Origin: Inonotus obliquus | Lineage: Eukaryota; Basidiomycota; Agaricomycetes; Hymenochaetales; Hymenochaetaceae | Direction of reading: 5' to 3' | Assembly: GCA_032164295.1 (NCBI GenBank) | Contig: JAJHTX010000004.1 | Coordinates: 1,426,001 to 1,490,000, forward strand | Length of the DNA: 64,000 nt | Part shown: piece after piece, positions 23,055 through 33,550 of the stretch | Layout of the letters: each line of letters begins with the position of its first letter | Position numbering within the stretch: the stretch's first letter is position 1 | Program-made: the position numbers and the translations under genes | Notes under the pieces: model-generated | Databases searched by the model: none | The model's input: the letters and a program-made list of their open reading frames with translations, nothing else | Told to the model about the DNA's origin: nothing

Positions 23055-24280
23055 TCAGTTTTTCCTTGCAGAACTCATTTCTTTGTTATTCTTACAATTC
23101 TGGCATGTTCCCTGACCGCAGACTTGCGTGAATGTGTTCCCGGCCCAGTCACCCTTCAGCGCTGGACATTAGCTCTAACCACTTTTCTAGGAAGCGAGCA
23201 ACTCACACATAAAGTGGTATCGAAGATGATCGCATGTTCGCGAAAATGAGATGCAAAATTACACTCATCTGTCGATGGGAAGCGTGCATCCGGCGTACCC
23301 CAGCTATGGTCGGGAACCACAACATCACTACCATCTCGTATCTCGGCGGGCACATATGGATCATTGCGCCCAAAGAACCACACGTAGACGCCTTCTGACT
23401 GTGTCCTTTTCATCACATACCAGCCTCCGCCCATATTATTGAAGTCCGGACCATATGAGCCTGATTTGAAAGTGGTTCCGCAGCCTTCATTGCCATTATC
23501 GTGTGCCACACAGTCCGCAGAAACCGTTTTCCTAGCATAACGATTCAATGCGCGGTACGAACAGTAAAAAAGATTCACACACCCTTTTTGTTCACGGTTC
23601 TCTTTCATGCGGCAACCTTCTGCAGTGTGTAGCGACGCGCGATTCGATCGCTCCGTATTGACACCCCTGTCACGAAGGGATATATCAGAAGGCAAAGTCA
23701 TGCAGCAAGAAAGCACGACATACTCGATGATGTCTATCTCACCACCATTGGGCCAGCCATTTGTCACAGTGGTCCAGAACGCAGGCCAGGTGCCGCAACC
23801 CCATGGTACATGCTTAACGTCAAGCACAAGTACCGAGTCAGTGTATGTTGCATAGGAGCTGATACGGTTGCTCATTCGGCCTCTTTCACTCTGTGGAACG
23901 ACATTCGTGTCGTCCGTTCGCATGATGAAAGAGTTTGAGGTTGCTGGTGAATTGACCTCTGTAAGAAGTAATGAAGAGCATATAGTCTTACGAGGCTTGC
24001 CTGAAGTAAGATTGCGATCACGCGCCGTCCTCTGATCAACGTAATCGACTCTCCCGTGCGTTGGATCGTCAAAGGTTTCCCAATTGAAGTGGGTATAGAA
24101 ATCGCTTCCAACAATGTTATCCACAAGTTGAAAGGACGAGCTGTGGGAGGGCGAAGAGCTACCGGGCAACTGAACGTGTGGGCGCAACATATCAATGAGA
24201 GAAGGAGGGCCTTGGACGAGAGATGCGGCAATGCAGGGCAGGAGGATTGAGAGGCCGAGCCCACTGGATAGGCGAACCAT
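23055..24280 (-). CDS. Secreted glycoside hydrolase family 16 (beta-1,3(4)-glucanase type)
   Basis: Fungal GH16 enzyme acting on beta-1,3 / mixed-linkage glucans of fungal or plant walls. Five exons (23992-24280, 23724-23958, 23583-23666, 23207-23531, 23055-23153) give 343 residues. The N-terminus is a signal peptide (MVRLSSGLGLSILLPCIAAS). The catalytic motif NGGEIDIIEG near residue 170 carries both Glu residues and the central Asp. The 56-nt intron directly after it splits the second Glu codon and must be removed to give the usual EGVN continuation. Typical flanks are WGCGTWPAFWT before the site and CGTTFKSGSYGPDFN and GGGWYVMKRT after it. The last exon adds GDWAGNTFTQVCGQGTCQNC, a conserved Cys-bearing end. 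Two introns would read through without stops if retained. Confidence 0.92.
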
Positions 24281-24682
24281 GTCTAAGCTGGATAGGAAAA
24301 TAGGTGGCTAAGCGAGAAACTCTGAAGTGTTCCGTATGGAGAGGGCTGCGTTTACAGTTTCTGGAGGAACGCTTTATAACCGGATACAGGGCTGACAGTC
24401 GAAACTAGTACTGCCAATTCGGCTGACAAGCAAGGATGGCGTACCATTCGTACGTAGGGACACCGATGAATGATTCAAAGCACAGAAAGCCATAGACACT
24501 ATGTCAAAAGTAGTTGCAAATTCCGGGACGGTGGATTGATTGATTGACAAGAGGCAGGCAGGATTCGTTTGTTTCCAATCAGCGCTCGAGTGGCACAAAC
24601 GGTTTGAGCTGGGCAGTCAGTCCTATCGGGAATCGCAGCGAAATACATCATACATTTCGGACAATAAACAAGTAGGCAGCGC
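24281..24682. other. Promoter region of GH16 gene
   Basis: About 400 bp between the GH16 start and the AIR1/2-like stop, both on the minus strand. It contains a TATAAAG element on the minus strand at 24372-24378, about 92 bp before the GH16 ATG, in line with an inducible secreted enzyme. Small frames here have no protein character. Confidence 0.4.
24372..24378 (-). promoter_or_regulatory. Candidate TATA box of GH16 gene
   Basis: TATAAAG on the minus strand, 92 bp upstream of the start codon. The position fits a fungal TATA element, but a 7-bp match alone is weak evidence. Confidence 0.35.
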
Positions 24683-26682
24683 TCATCGCGAATAACCTCC
24701 AAAGTATTGCTGACGCGACCTCTCCTCGCCTCTCCTCCTTTCTGCTCGATTAGATGTTTCCCGGCGAGATGTTTCCCTGCGAGAGGAATCCCGTTCTCGC
24801 TCCCCCTCCCGGTATCTCATCCCTCTATGATCTCCTTCTGAGTCTCGTTCATGTCTTCGGCTTCGCACTTCGAAGGAAATCCGGTCAAGTAGTTTATTAT
24901 GTGGTCGCCTTTCGTCTCTATCAGGCATGTCTCCATTGCGAAGGCCGTTGAACTTTCTGTCATCCGCAGTCTTGCGTCCTTTGCTCAGAGAAGGTGGTTT
25001 AGGGCGAGAACTGGACTGTAGGCGATGCCCGAACCAGTCTTCCTCATCCTCATCAACTTCCTGCAGCTCCTTTTCTCGACGACGCATACGTTCCCGTTCT
25101 TTGTCTCTTCCACGCCGACCAACATCACTAGGCCCAGCAAAGCCGTGCCCATCATCAAAATTACCGTTGATCTCCCATTCACGTCGGAGCTTCCTTTTGG
25201 ATGTTTGAGTACGCTGATAATCGGCGAAAGGTCCAGACATGATGTTAGACGAACTAAACGCGGAAGGCTCTTTCGAATCGGACTGCAGGGGCTCTATGGC
25301 GCAATCCTAGTGAATGTAATAGCTCAGTGACCCGTAGTGCTGAAAGAGTTGAAGACTCACATCGCCAAGGTGACCCTCACCACCGCAATTATAGCACCAA
25401 TAATCCTCACCGATGTAACCTTCACCGCCCTTGCCAATCGGAAGGTTCTCTTTCTCCCTTCTTGTTCTAAGAGTCGCCTCGCGTTCGGTATCATCTACGT
25501 ATTCATACAATCTCCACAAAGTCGGGCATTCCTACGCCATGTATCAGTTGCCGTTTGAGGTGCAGATGAATTTACTGACTCTTGCTATGTGAAGATAAGA
25601 ACCGCAACGAGTGCAGTCATGTCCCCGGTCTGTCATACGACGAGGTACATTTTTGTTCGGACAGTCCTAGCGAAGAATAAGCTAGGTTCTTCGATGGATT
25701 AGACGACTAACTTCTCTGATATGTCCCTTCATCCCACACCCGAAACAGGTCTTGACAATGGGGCATTGCCGAGTTGTGTGCTCGTTGTGCGCGCCGCAGG
25801 TAAGGCACTAGAGAATATGCCCATATCAGTCGAGTGACACCCGAATATCAATGTCTGCTCACGACTACAACTGGACAGTCGGCCTGCTTATGGTCCCCTT
25901 CTGCTCCACATTGGCCGCAGACTAAATGAGCGTTTCGTTCGGTATCTTCCTTGGGCTCTTCGTAATACCTAGTGAATACCTTAGAAAGAATATCAGCGTG
26001 TCGTATACGAACGCAAGTGAAAGATACAGACATTCAACTCGGCATCGGCATATAGAATGAAGTCGTCTGTGTCGGACTCAACCATCGCTGATACCTCTGC
26101 CGGGATGGAAGCTCCGTCAATCAGGCCGGAATCAAGCACAACATGATCGGGCAACAACAATAAATCTGATTTTGCAAGATGGGTAGCACCGACGGAGTTC
26201 GATGCACCATCGGTATTGAGGAAATCGTCAGAACGATGTTCAGGCTTATCATCGAGATAAAATAAATGCGCTGGTGACGTGTGCCGCAATTGAGTGCCAT
26301 TGGAATGTGAATATGAATTGCTTTGGGTGAACTTCTGGCGTTTGCCTCGGTTGTCACCATTCAAATGCGAATCTTTCTGCCTGCCACTTCCTGTACCATC
26401 CGACCCGAGCGGTATTTCTCCCTCTTCCAATTGCGAAGCTTTCTGTTTCTTCTTCTTCCTTAATCTGCGCTTCATTGAAGTATCGGAGGATTTGGGAGTA
26501 GACGGCGCGTCTTCATTGTCGGACTCTGAGATAACTATTGGTGAATCGCGGGTGGAAGACCCATCTGGACGTTGTCGTTTCCGTGCGCGTAAAGACCTGG
26601 CATGGATTGAAGTGGGCGAAATAGCCGGGGATTGTGGTGCTGAGTTGGTCAGGTCGATGATTTCAATACCTGTAGCCGACAT
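24683..26682 (-). CDS. CCHC zinc-knuckle protein AIR1/AIR2-like (TRAMP complex)
   Basis: RNA-binding subunit expected to act with TRF4/5 and MTR4 in nuclear RNA surveillance. Six exons (26032-26682, 25863-25979, 25712-25807, 25580-25666, 25361-25531, 24683-25306) join in frame to 581 residues. Five CCHC knuckles follow one another between about residues 235 and 370: CGQCGAEGDHKQADC, CLTCGAHNEHTTRQC, CFGCGMKGHIREDC, CTRCGSYLHIAREC and CYNCGGEGHLGDDC; five is the AIR1/2 number. Four of the introns fall inside or next to knuckles. The N-terminal 230 residues are acidic and Ser-rich with a KRRLRKKKKQK basic patch. The C-terminal 200 residues are Arg/Glu/Ser-rich (RRETSRRETSNRAERRRGEE), longer than in yeast. 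The start is the first ATG, giving MSATGIEIIDLT. Confidence 0.88.
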
Positions 26683-26952
26683 TGGTGTCGCAAGGAAGGT
26701 GGCTGTCGGACACAATAGTCATCGTTCCTAACAAACAAATTGTATTTGATATATATAAAATTAGCCTAAGGCCTACAAATTCCCAGGACAAAGCAACTGG
26801 ACCGCCAAAATAAAGTCCGGCATAGTGAAACTAGCGTGTACCAAAAGGTAAAGATATGGGGAAAATAAAGTCCCTACTATAAGTAAACGAAATGGCTGCC
26901 GCAGGTGTCAGGAAAACGTCACAGCCGGAGCTGCGCGTGCAAAAACCTGAGC
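26683..26952 (-). other. AIR1/2 upstream region and 3' tail of the LINE element
   Basis: Between the AIR1/2-like start and the last stop of the retroelement frame. The phrase AAAATAAAGTCC occurs twice (26809-26820 and 26862-26873), suggesting element-derived 3' untranslated sequence. An AT run (TATATATAAA-like, about 26748-26760) near the AIR1/2 start could be its TATA element or the element tail. No target-site duplication could be identified by eye. Confidence 0.4.
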
Positions 26953-29436
26953 CTATGGGGGTTTGAAGATCTGAATGAGCGCCTCCTTAGACGCCAGGAT
27001 GTTGTGGAACTGGTGAAACCAGTTCAGTGAAGGGGCGCGCGGAAATGCCTGTCTTCCTCTAGGGCACTGCAGGAGGCGGTGTCGGATGGTGTCTAGCTCC
27101 CCGCATGTCTCGCAGTCAGGGTGTTCATCGTTGAACATGCGGTTCAGGAACTCTCCTACTGTGGCGACGCCGGCTAGTAGTCGGAGCGCTGTGGTTTCGC
27201 CCATACGAGATATGCTGGCGTGAGTGATATGCACCGGAGAGAAGCGGACTCTGCGGAGGAGCTCCCTTTGCGCAGGAGTTTCTATGGTATGGTGCGTGTA
27301 AGCACCATTCGCGGCCAACGTCTCCTTCCAGGCCTGGAGCATCGCCGCTCTTGCAGAGACCCGGAGCCCTTCCACCGTAGCGGCCGGGAACAACAGGTAT
27401 TCATCGTTCTCCAAAGGAGGTTTGACCGGGAACAGCCTAGCTGGCCACGGTCTAAAATAAAGAAAAAGGTTAGTCTGGGCAAGTGCCGCAACTATCTGTT
27501 CAATGATCGCGAGGGATGAAGGGATCGGGGAGATCAAGTCTGCGCGAAACTCTATAGGTATAAAAATTGGAACCTAGAAAGGGAAACCAAAGTCCACAAA
27601 AGGGTGGGCCAAATGGCCATAAAGAAATTTCACCAAAGAGACCAAGACTAAACAGAATTGGTCCATGTCCTCTGTCGCCTGATAGGCAACTTGTTTCTCC
27701 ATCGGCTCCCTTCCTACTACCATCCATACCTCCGCTCTTCTCGGCTGGTCTGACCAGCAGATCCACACCTGCGGTGGGAGACCTTGGGGCATGAGAGAGA
27801 CCATCCGTGCGGTCATCCGCTGCCACACTGCCCGATACTCTGATCTCGGGAAAGGTAGCATTGGAACCATGGGGCGCGGTACGATACTGTGCATGTATAC
27901 TTCTGGGATCGGGGGTGATCCTAAACAATGAGCATCTATCGTCGCATTTTGTGTCTCCGCTATGTGGGCCAAGCTCAGCATAAGCAGGGGAATACCTGCG
28001 AAAGCCTCCATGATGTCTGTTCGTGTGAAGGGAAACCATGAGCCTAGGTCGCGAAGCGCCTTCTGGTGAATACCATCGAATACTACTGCAAGTTCCGGCT
28101 GCTGTGTCATCCAAATAGGCGCCCCCCATGCAAGGACCGGGAGCAGGATGTTCTGGTAGAATCTCCACATCGCCTTAAGACGGAGCCCAGTTGTAGAGCG
28201 CGTTTGCCAGCGTAGTGCGTTCCATGTATGCTTAGCCGCGTTTAGTCGTGACAGGACATGCGGTCGAAAGCTCCGGTAGTCCGTCATTTCAATTCCCAAC
28301 CATTTGATCACCGGTTTGGCCCATTCCACCCTATCGTCGCCCAACTGGATCGGGGCAGATGCTATAGTCCTTCCGCCCGTTCGTTTGTAGCTCCGCCCCA
28401 GCGCAACGCCCTGGATGGATGCCTTGTCGATTTGGAGCCCGATGCGAAGGAGCGCGTCATTGACTTGCTGCATTCCGTTCTGGGTCTCCCTAGCCACCGC
28501 AAATGCGTTGTTACCTGTAGTCAACAGGAGCCCATCATCCATATAGAACATGAACGAGCGGTTCGTCAGTAGGCGCAGTGCGGTATTAGCAGCTATGTTC
28601 GCTAGGACTGGAGATATGGGTGATCCCTGAGGAACTCCTGCGTCCGGCTTCTGTATCCATTGTGATCGCTGTCCATTGAACGAGAAAGCGATTGTGTGTT
28701 GTTTCATGAACTGCATGATGGTGTTGTTAAGCGACTGTGGGACTCCTATGAGGTCCAATCCTTTTCGCAAGTGGGCCGACTCTATACCGTCAAAAAACCC
28801 CTGGATATCGAAGCCAACCACCGTGTAATGAGCCTCAAGATCACCGATCTTAGACATCAGGGCGTGCCAGGCCGTCATGACCGATGCACCGCGCCTACCC
28901 CTGTATTGTCAGCGGTCAAATGCTGGGTGACGGTATACCAGCGCTTGTAGTCGTTCCGCTACTAAGCGCTCAAAGAGTTTGGCCAATACTTCCTCCACGC
29001 ATATCGGTCTATATGCCCTGGGGGAGTCTAGGGGGTAAGGTTTGGGTTTACGCACCATAGCCACAATGGAACGCTTGAACTCCGGAGGGTAGACTTCATG
29101 TCGTACCATCGCATTGAACATATTAGTAAAACATCCCACATGTCGCCGTACCGCAGGGCTGATCGCATAGTACGTCATTCCTGATGGGCCCGGAGCGCTA
29201 TTGGGCGGCATTCCCTTGAGCGCCGACAAAACCTCACTTTCTGAAAAGGATCGCTGTTGCTCCTGGGACGTGAGGCGTTCCTCCTCCTCGTCCCTTGCTA
29301 TATCCCGAGCAGGGAAGTAGTGCTGTCGGAACGCCTCCGCAATTTCCACATGCTGAACTGCATGGAAGGGAGACGTCAGTGTTGGGATGTTAGTCTGTCG
29401 TCTAGGCAGGCCAGCTTTATGGAACTTCCACGGCAT
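26953..29436 (-). pseudogene. LINE ORF2 fragment: reverse transcriptase plus C-terminal Cys/His finger
   Basis: One reading frame of about 828 codons, interrupted only by a TGA at 28909-28911 and a TAG at 27574-27576. RT motifs appear in order: NSAPGPSG, YRPICVEEVLAKLFERL, motif A VGFDIQGFFDGI, motif B GVPQGSPISPVLANIAA, motif C FYMDDGLLL, and motif D GLQIDKASIQG. The catalytic Asp residues are therefore intact. After the second stop the same frame gives a CETCGELDTIRHRLLQC finger typical of the ORF2 C-terminus. The N-terminal endonuclease is absent: the frame begins in the linker before the RT. Two stops in an otherwise clean frame point to recent inactivation. The TAG is part of TTTCTAG, so splicing over it cannot be excluded. 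Confidence 0.85.
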
Positions 29437-29439
29437 CAC

Positions 29440-31166
29440 GTTGCCCGCTGAATGTGCGAGAACGCGGCCGGTATCAGAAATACCGGACGAGGGGGATACA
29501 ATTTAGATGCGTTGGGAGGGCCGGTACGTGGCGGTACTAAGTCGTACAGTCACAGACAAGTCGTCAAGAGAGAATAGTAGGGCCTGGCTGGATTGATGAG
29601 GACGGGAGACTATAGGTGACCGCTCAAGAGGAGAGGTATCAGGAGACGATCAATACCGAGACGAATCCGTCGATACCGAGTCGTCTGGTGTCCGGTATTA
29701 CGGTAGAGAGAACAAAGCAGTAGAGGAGGCGAGCTGAGGAAGCGTTTCTGATGGGACTGGTCGTGAGAAGAGAGACGGGGGCGACGAAGACGAGAACGAC
29801 GACTACCGGTATCGGTACCGGGGACTACGAGACGAGACGAACGAACGGGGACTTGAACGAGATGAGCAAAACCCGGACCTTCACTCTGGAAGTTCCTCTC
29901 AGATTAGCTGGTTTGCTACAGTAGAACATGCAGGCTATAAATACCATAATACCGTAGCCATTCAAGATACCAAATGGGGGGTTTTTACAAGTCGAATCGT
30001 ACCGTAATCCGGTACAAGAAATGGAACATAAGGTCGAATTGAATGTAAAATTACAATCAGGGGAAACATAAGATGATGAATGAATAAGAAGTTTTATCAG
30101 GGGGTAGCTAAGAATAGGGTGGGACGAGACAAGAACCCAATGAAAACTCACGACGAGTGATACCGAGGTAGGGCGGCGATACCGACGTCGACCAGCGCTA
30201 AATTAAGGACGTGTCTCAAGCTACCGCATGGGCGCTCCTGGCGATGTCCCTGTCGTAGGAGAAGCACGTCATCCTGATTTACCTTTGTTCCGGTATCATG
30301 ATCCGTGCGGCGTCAGTCTGGGCGTCTACCGATCGATCGGACGGCGTGCTCCGATGTTGACGTGTCGGTACAACCCAACCTTGGCAATGAGGTACTCTAC
30401 CGTTCGGTACCAATCAGTACCCTGGGATCGTCCCTGAGCATCGCTCTAGCCCCTCGATATCGACCGGTACGCGTCGCCTGACTCGACTGGGCATTGCTTG
30501 GCTTCCCCTCCGAGTCGGATCGATGGCCTCCTCCGAGATCGAAGCAGCGTACGGTGGACTTGATTCATTTCCCAACCTTCCTCTCGACGTAGATCTCCGA
30601 GGGCGTGGTCTCGACCTAGCACACGTAACGAACTCCGGTACCGGAGCGGACCATCGGTATCAACACCGGTATCGTCGGTATCGATGCATGGCGGTTCGGA
30701 AGGGCATACCGTCGGGCTTGGAACCTCGACCATGATCCAACTCTTCGCAGCAACGTATGGCAGACCGAGTGCAGCTTTGTGAGCCTTTTTCTATGGTATG
30801 GGCTGTCGAGGGCGTAGTATCGACTAGGTGTGGAGTATTAAGCGTCGGTATCAGGACGGGTGGACGGTACGGTATCGGTATCATCGGTATCGAAGTCTGG
30901 TGGTTCGGTACTATGATGGAAGACGGGCGTAGGGATTGGTGATTCGGTATTGGCGCAGAAGTGGACCAGTTCTCAATCGCTCTCAGCCTTGTCGAATCGC
31001 AGAAGCCTCGTACTTTGTTGGAACCGCAGGCGTAGATAGGACGGCAGAAGTACCGTGGTCCGAAGAGAAGTAAGAAGCGGTAGAATCGCAGAAGTATTGT
31101 TAATTGGAAGAAGCGGTAGAATCGCAGAATTAAGCCCATATCGATCGTAGCCTCCGGTATTACTCT
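29440..31166. repeat. CGGTA/TACCG-rich non-coding block
   Basis: About 1.7 kb without a protein-like frame. The pentamer CGGTA or its complement TACCG recurs about thirty times by eye, in contexts such as CCGGTATCGG, CGGTACCGG and ATACCGAG, on both strands, singly and in short runs (29803-29820, 30635-30680, 30845-30890). Two copies of GAAGCGGTAGAATCGCAGAA lie near 31070 and 31105. The inner part 29870-30150 is AT-richer and lacks the motif. It occupies the place where the endonuclease half of LINE ORF2 would be. It is not a tandem repeat, since the spacing is irregular. Confidence 0.7.
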
Positions 31167-31661
31167 TTAACGGTTACGGTTGAGCATTTCTTGGAGCGTC
31201 GTGGGTTGACCCATGAAATGCGGAGCTTCTGTGAATGGAAATTCACTAAAGACCGCATTCGATAAGCGGAGTTCGGCCGCGATTTCCGCCGGAGTATGTA
31301 TCTGCTTCGTCGTGGGATTCAAAATCGGGAAGCCCGGGACGATGAACTGGAATGACTCCGTGAAAGGAGTAAATTCCACCGACGTCATAGCGTCTGATGT
31401 GATCCTGAGCTTTGCTTGTAAAGCCTCAGCCCACTCCGCTCCCATGTCCGTCGCATCCGGACGGGCGGCCACGTCAACCACGAGGAGTCCTTTCATCGAC
31501 CAGCTCGCCTTAAGAACCGTCAGCGGTCCACCTTTCTTCGGGCTGGGCTTAGTCGCCCGAGTGTTATGCGAAACGAAAGGTTCGGGAGTACTCGAACGGA
31601 GTCGGGGTCTCTCACACCAGGGCTTAGGGTACGCTGCCTCAAACGTCGGAGACTTGTACAA
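31167..31661 (-). pseudogene. ORF1 C-terminal-like fragment of the LINE
   Basis: Open frame of about 164 codons without an ATG, beginning in TTG. The stretch SWSMKGLLVVDVAARPDA, followed later by ESFQFIVPGFPIL, HTPAEIAAELRLSN and FTEAPHFMGQP, resembles the domain at the end of LINE ORF1 proteins in Agaricomycetes (a globular region after the disordered gag part). That is recognition from memory of the pattern, not a search. The frame differs from ORF1 upstream (31997-33550) by a shift within the intervening 335 bp, so the two pieces cannot be one protein without an indel or splice. Confidence 0.5.
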
Positions 31662-31996
31662 CGACGGAGACGATCACGCAGGCTAAGGGATGGTGGTGGT
31701 AAGAAGATATATTTAAGTTAGTACAAACAATGAGTAAATACCTAAGGGATGGTGGTGGTAAGAAGAATAGTGAGACGGGGTACAAATGAGTCAGACTATC
31801 TACTTATATACACACCAGACGTGGGGAGGTATTACTCTAAGAAGAATATTAGTAAGGGTGGGAATAGAATATTACGGAACGTTCCGGTAAAGAGCGACTA
31901 AGCAAGATGAATAATAAGAATGAGTAAGCATGAACGGAAAAAGGAATATGACCAATGAAGAATTAAGTAAGCGAAAGTAAAGGGAAAGTTCAAGTC
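31662..31996. other. Non-coding spacer inside the retroelement
   Basis: Purine-rich spacer between the two ORF1 pieces, with many GTAAG/AGTAA phrases. It contains the 25-bp direct repeat annotated separately. No frame of interest. Confidence 0.5.
31683..31766. repeat. 25-bp direct repeat
   Basis: The phrase CTAAGGGATGGTGGTGGTAAG continues to 25 identical bases and occurs at 31683-31707 and again at 31742-31766, 59 bp apart. It lies in the spacer between the ORF1 pieces, so a local duplication may have caused the frame shift. Confidence 0.8.
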
Positions 31997-33550
31997 CTAA
32001 CACCGAGCCAGTACGTATACCTCCTCCCGCGAGAGAGAAGGGCGCGGTTTGATGGTGAAGCCCAGAGTAGTAGCAGTCTTGGCTTTCCGCATCCGGATGT
32101 CATTGATGGTGGTCTTCCTCTTCTTAGGGACCGCTCTGTTCAGGCCTGCGCCTTGTTGACCAGCGTTAGCCGCCTGTGCGTACGTATGACTGCCCGCATT
32201 TTTCCGCGTGACTTGAACGAAAGGAGCCAGAGCCGGAGCCGGGGCCGGGACATACCGGACATAACGGTCCGGAATGCCCTGAGCCTCGTTAGCCGAATTG
32301 ATGGCATCGACGTCTATGACTTCGATAGCCTTTCCCTTACCCTTGTTTTTCGGCTTGGGAAGAGGGGCCTGTTGGGGGTTAGCGTTATGCACAACCTGCG
32401 CACCGGGGGCCGCTACCTGCACACCCGGGCGTCGAATAGGGGTTGTTACCTGGGGTGCTTTATGCTGTCCACCTCCCGGGGCAGCACCCTGCACAGCGGG
32501 GGGTTGTGCCCACCTAGACGCCTGAAGCCCTTGGCCCCCTGCAGTCGTCTGGTGGACGGGACTCGGCAGACGTCCCTGTTCTACTTTCTTCAACCGTTCT
32601 CCCAAAACGGCCAACTGCTTGCTCGTCTCCACGGCTTCCTCCCGTGTGCGACGGTTTGCTATCGTCTGTTCTTCACCTATCAATTTCAGCCGGTCCAGAA
32701 TAGCATACATTTGTGGGTCGGCGTCCGTACCATGCGTTGGGTAGACTGCCGGGGTGATCGCCCACTCGCTGGCTAGATGGCGAAGGCCATCCTCAAAGGA
32801 GCCCGGGAACAGGGTCTCCTTGGTGTAACCATTCGAGAAGCCCCAATGGAAGCGGTCCATGTCGTCATTGTTGGCGAAAGGACCATTCTCACGTGATTGA
32901 GACAGGGCCGAGAAAACCAGGGCCGTGACCTTGCCGAGCGTGAATCCCAGCTGCTCGAAGTTGTGTGCGGAGGAGCCCGGTTGAGAGCCAGGTGACTCAG
33001 CTACAAGTTCCGGGACCTGGAGCTCCTTTTCCACCCGGTCGAAAACTTCGCCCACGTAATCGTACGTCTGGGTGTAGGCGGCCCGTGCGTCGTAAATGCT
33101 TTCCACCTCCATCTGCTCATCCCACGTTTTCTTCCCCAACGGAGTAGTCTCCTTAGTCGCCTCCTGAGACGCCTTACGCTTGCCCAGCCGTTTAGCGAGG
33201 GCGTCCTGTTCGTTCAGAGCGTCTGCAACCGCGGTGTCGACGCTGTGGCCGGTGGGAACTGTCCACTGGTCAGTCTCGTTGCCGTCCCAGCCTGAGTCCG
33301 CTGTGCGTGCCCTCAAGTCCTCTAAGGATTCCTGAGACATCTGTGACCTTACTAATGCAGGGTCAGGGGTGAACGACGATGCCCCCACAGACTGGGAAAC
33401 ACGGGCGATGGCGGGTTTTGGCGGCGCAGGGGGTGCCCCTTTGCTAGACAATGCAGCCTGAATTCGTTTGACACCTCCACGAGTTACAGATCGTAAACTA
33501 CGAGACTCGCCACTATCAGACATGACGGTCAGAGAAAGAGGAAGGGTCAT
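31997..33550 (-). CDS. LINE ORF1, gag-like protein
   Basis: Open frame of 517 codons from the ATG at 33550 (the frame is open a little further without an ATG; another Met lies 27 bp in). It is uninterrupted by stops. The N-terminal part is Ser/Pro-rich with basic patches. Residues about 155-300 look folded (FEQLGFTLGKVTALVFSALS, FHWGFSNGYTKETLFPG), followed by a coiled-coil-like ANRRTREEAVETSKQLAVLG. A Gln/Ala/Pro-rich low-complexity region comes next, then basic ends (PKKRKTT, RMRKAKT). No CCHC knuckle is present. Position upstream of the RT frame on the same strand, and the basic low-complexity make-up, fit an ORF1 nucleic-acid binder. A host gene adjacent to the element is the alternative. 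Confidence 0.6.
   Translation of the reverse strand: MTLPLSLTVMSDSGESRSLRSVTRGGVKRIQAALSSKGAPPAPPKPAIARVSQSVGASSFTPDPALVRSQMSQESLEDLRARTADSGWDGNETDQWTVPTGHSVDTAVADALNEQDALAKRLGKRKASQEATKETTPLGKKTWDEQMEVESIYDARAAYTQTYDYVGEVFDRVEKELQVPELVAESPGSQPGSSAHNFEQLGFTLGKVTALVFSALSQSRENGPFANNDDMDRFHWGFSNGYTKETLFPGSFEDGLRHLASEWAITPAVYPTHGTDADPQMYAILDRLKLIGEEQTIANRRTREEAVETSKQLAVLGERLKKVEQGRLPSPVHQTTAGGQGLQASRWAQPPAVQGAAPGGGQHKAPQVTTPIRRPGVQVAAPGAQVVHNANPQQAPLPKPKNKGKGKAIEVIDVDAINSANEAQGIPDRYVRYVPAPAPALAPFVQVTRKNAGSHTYAQAANAGQQGAGLNRAVPKKRKTTINDIRMRKAKTATTLGFTIKPRPSLSREEVYVLARC

Larger units (their letters stand above)
26953..33550 (-). mobile_element. Decayed or rearranged non-LTR (LINE) retrotransposon
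   Basis: All coding pieces lie on the minus strand in LINE order. A gag-like ORF1 (33550 to 31997) comes first, then a second ORF1-like piece in another frame (31661 to 31167), a non-coding block (31166 to 29440), and a reverse-transcriptase frame ending in a Cys/His finger (29436 to 26953). The AP-endonuclease part expected in front of the RT is missing. No long terminal repeats, integrase or protease are seen, so this is not an LTR element. The borders are not defined: no poly-A tail or target-site duplication was found. It may be one damaged element or two neighbouring fragments. Confidence 0.75.

Noticed and set aside
24754..25558. Several plus-strand frames opposite the AIR1/2 gene (24754, 24927, 25025, 25337)
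   Set aside because: They mirror the Arg/Ser-rich minus-strand coding sequence and have no independent protein features.
30446..31139. Frames of 61-159 codons in the CGGTA-rich block
   Set aside because: They consist of translated repeats (YRYRR-type strings), so openness comes from the repeat, not from coding.
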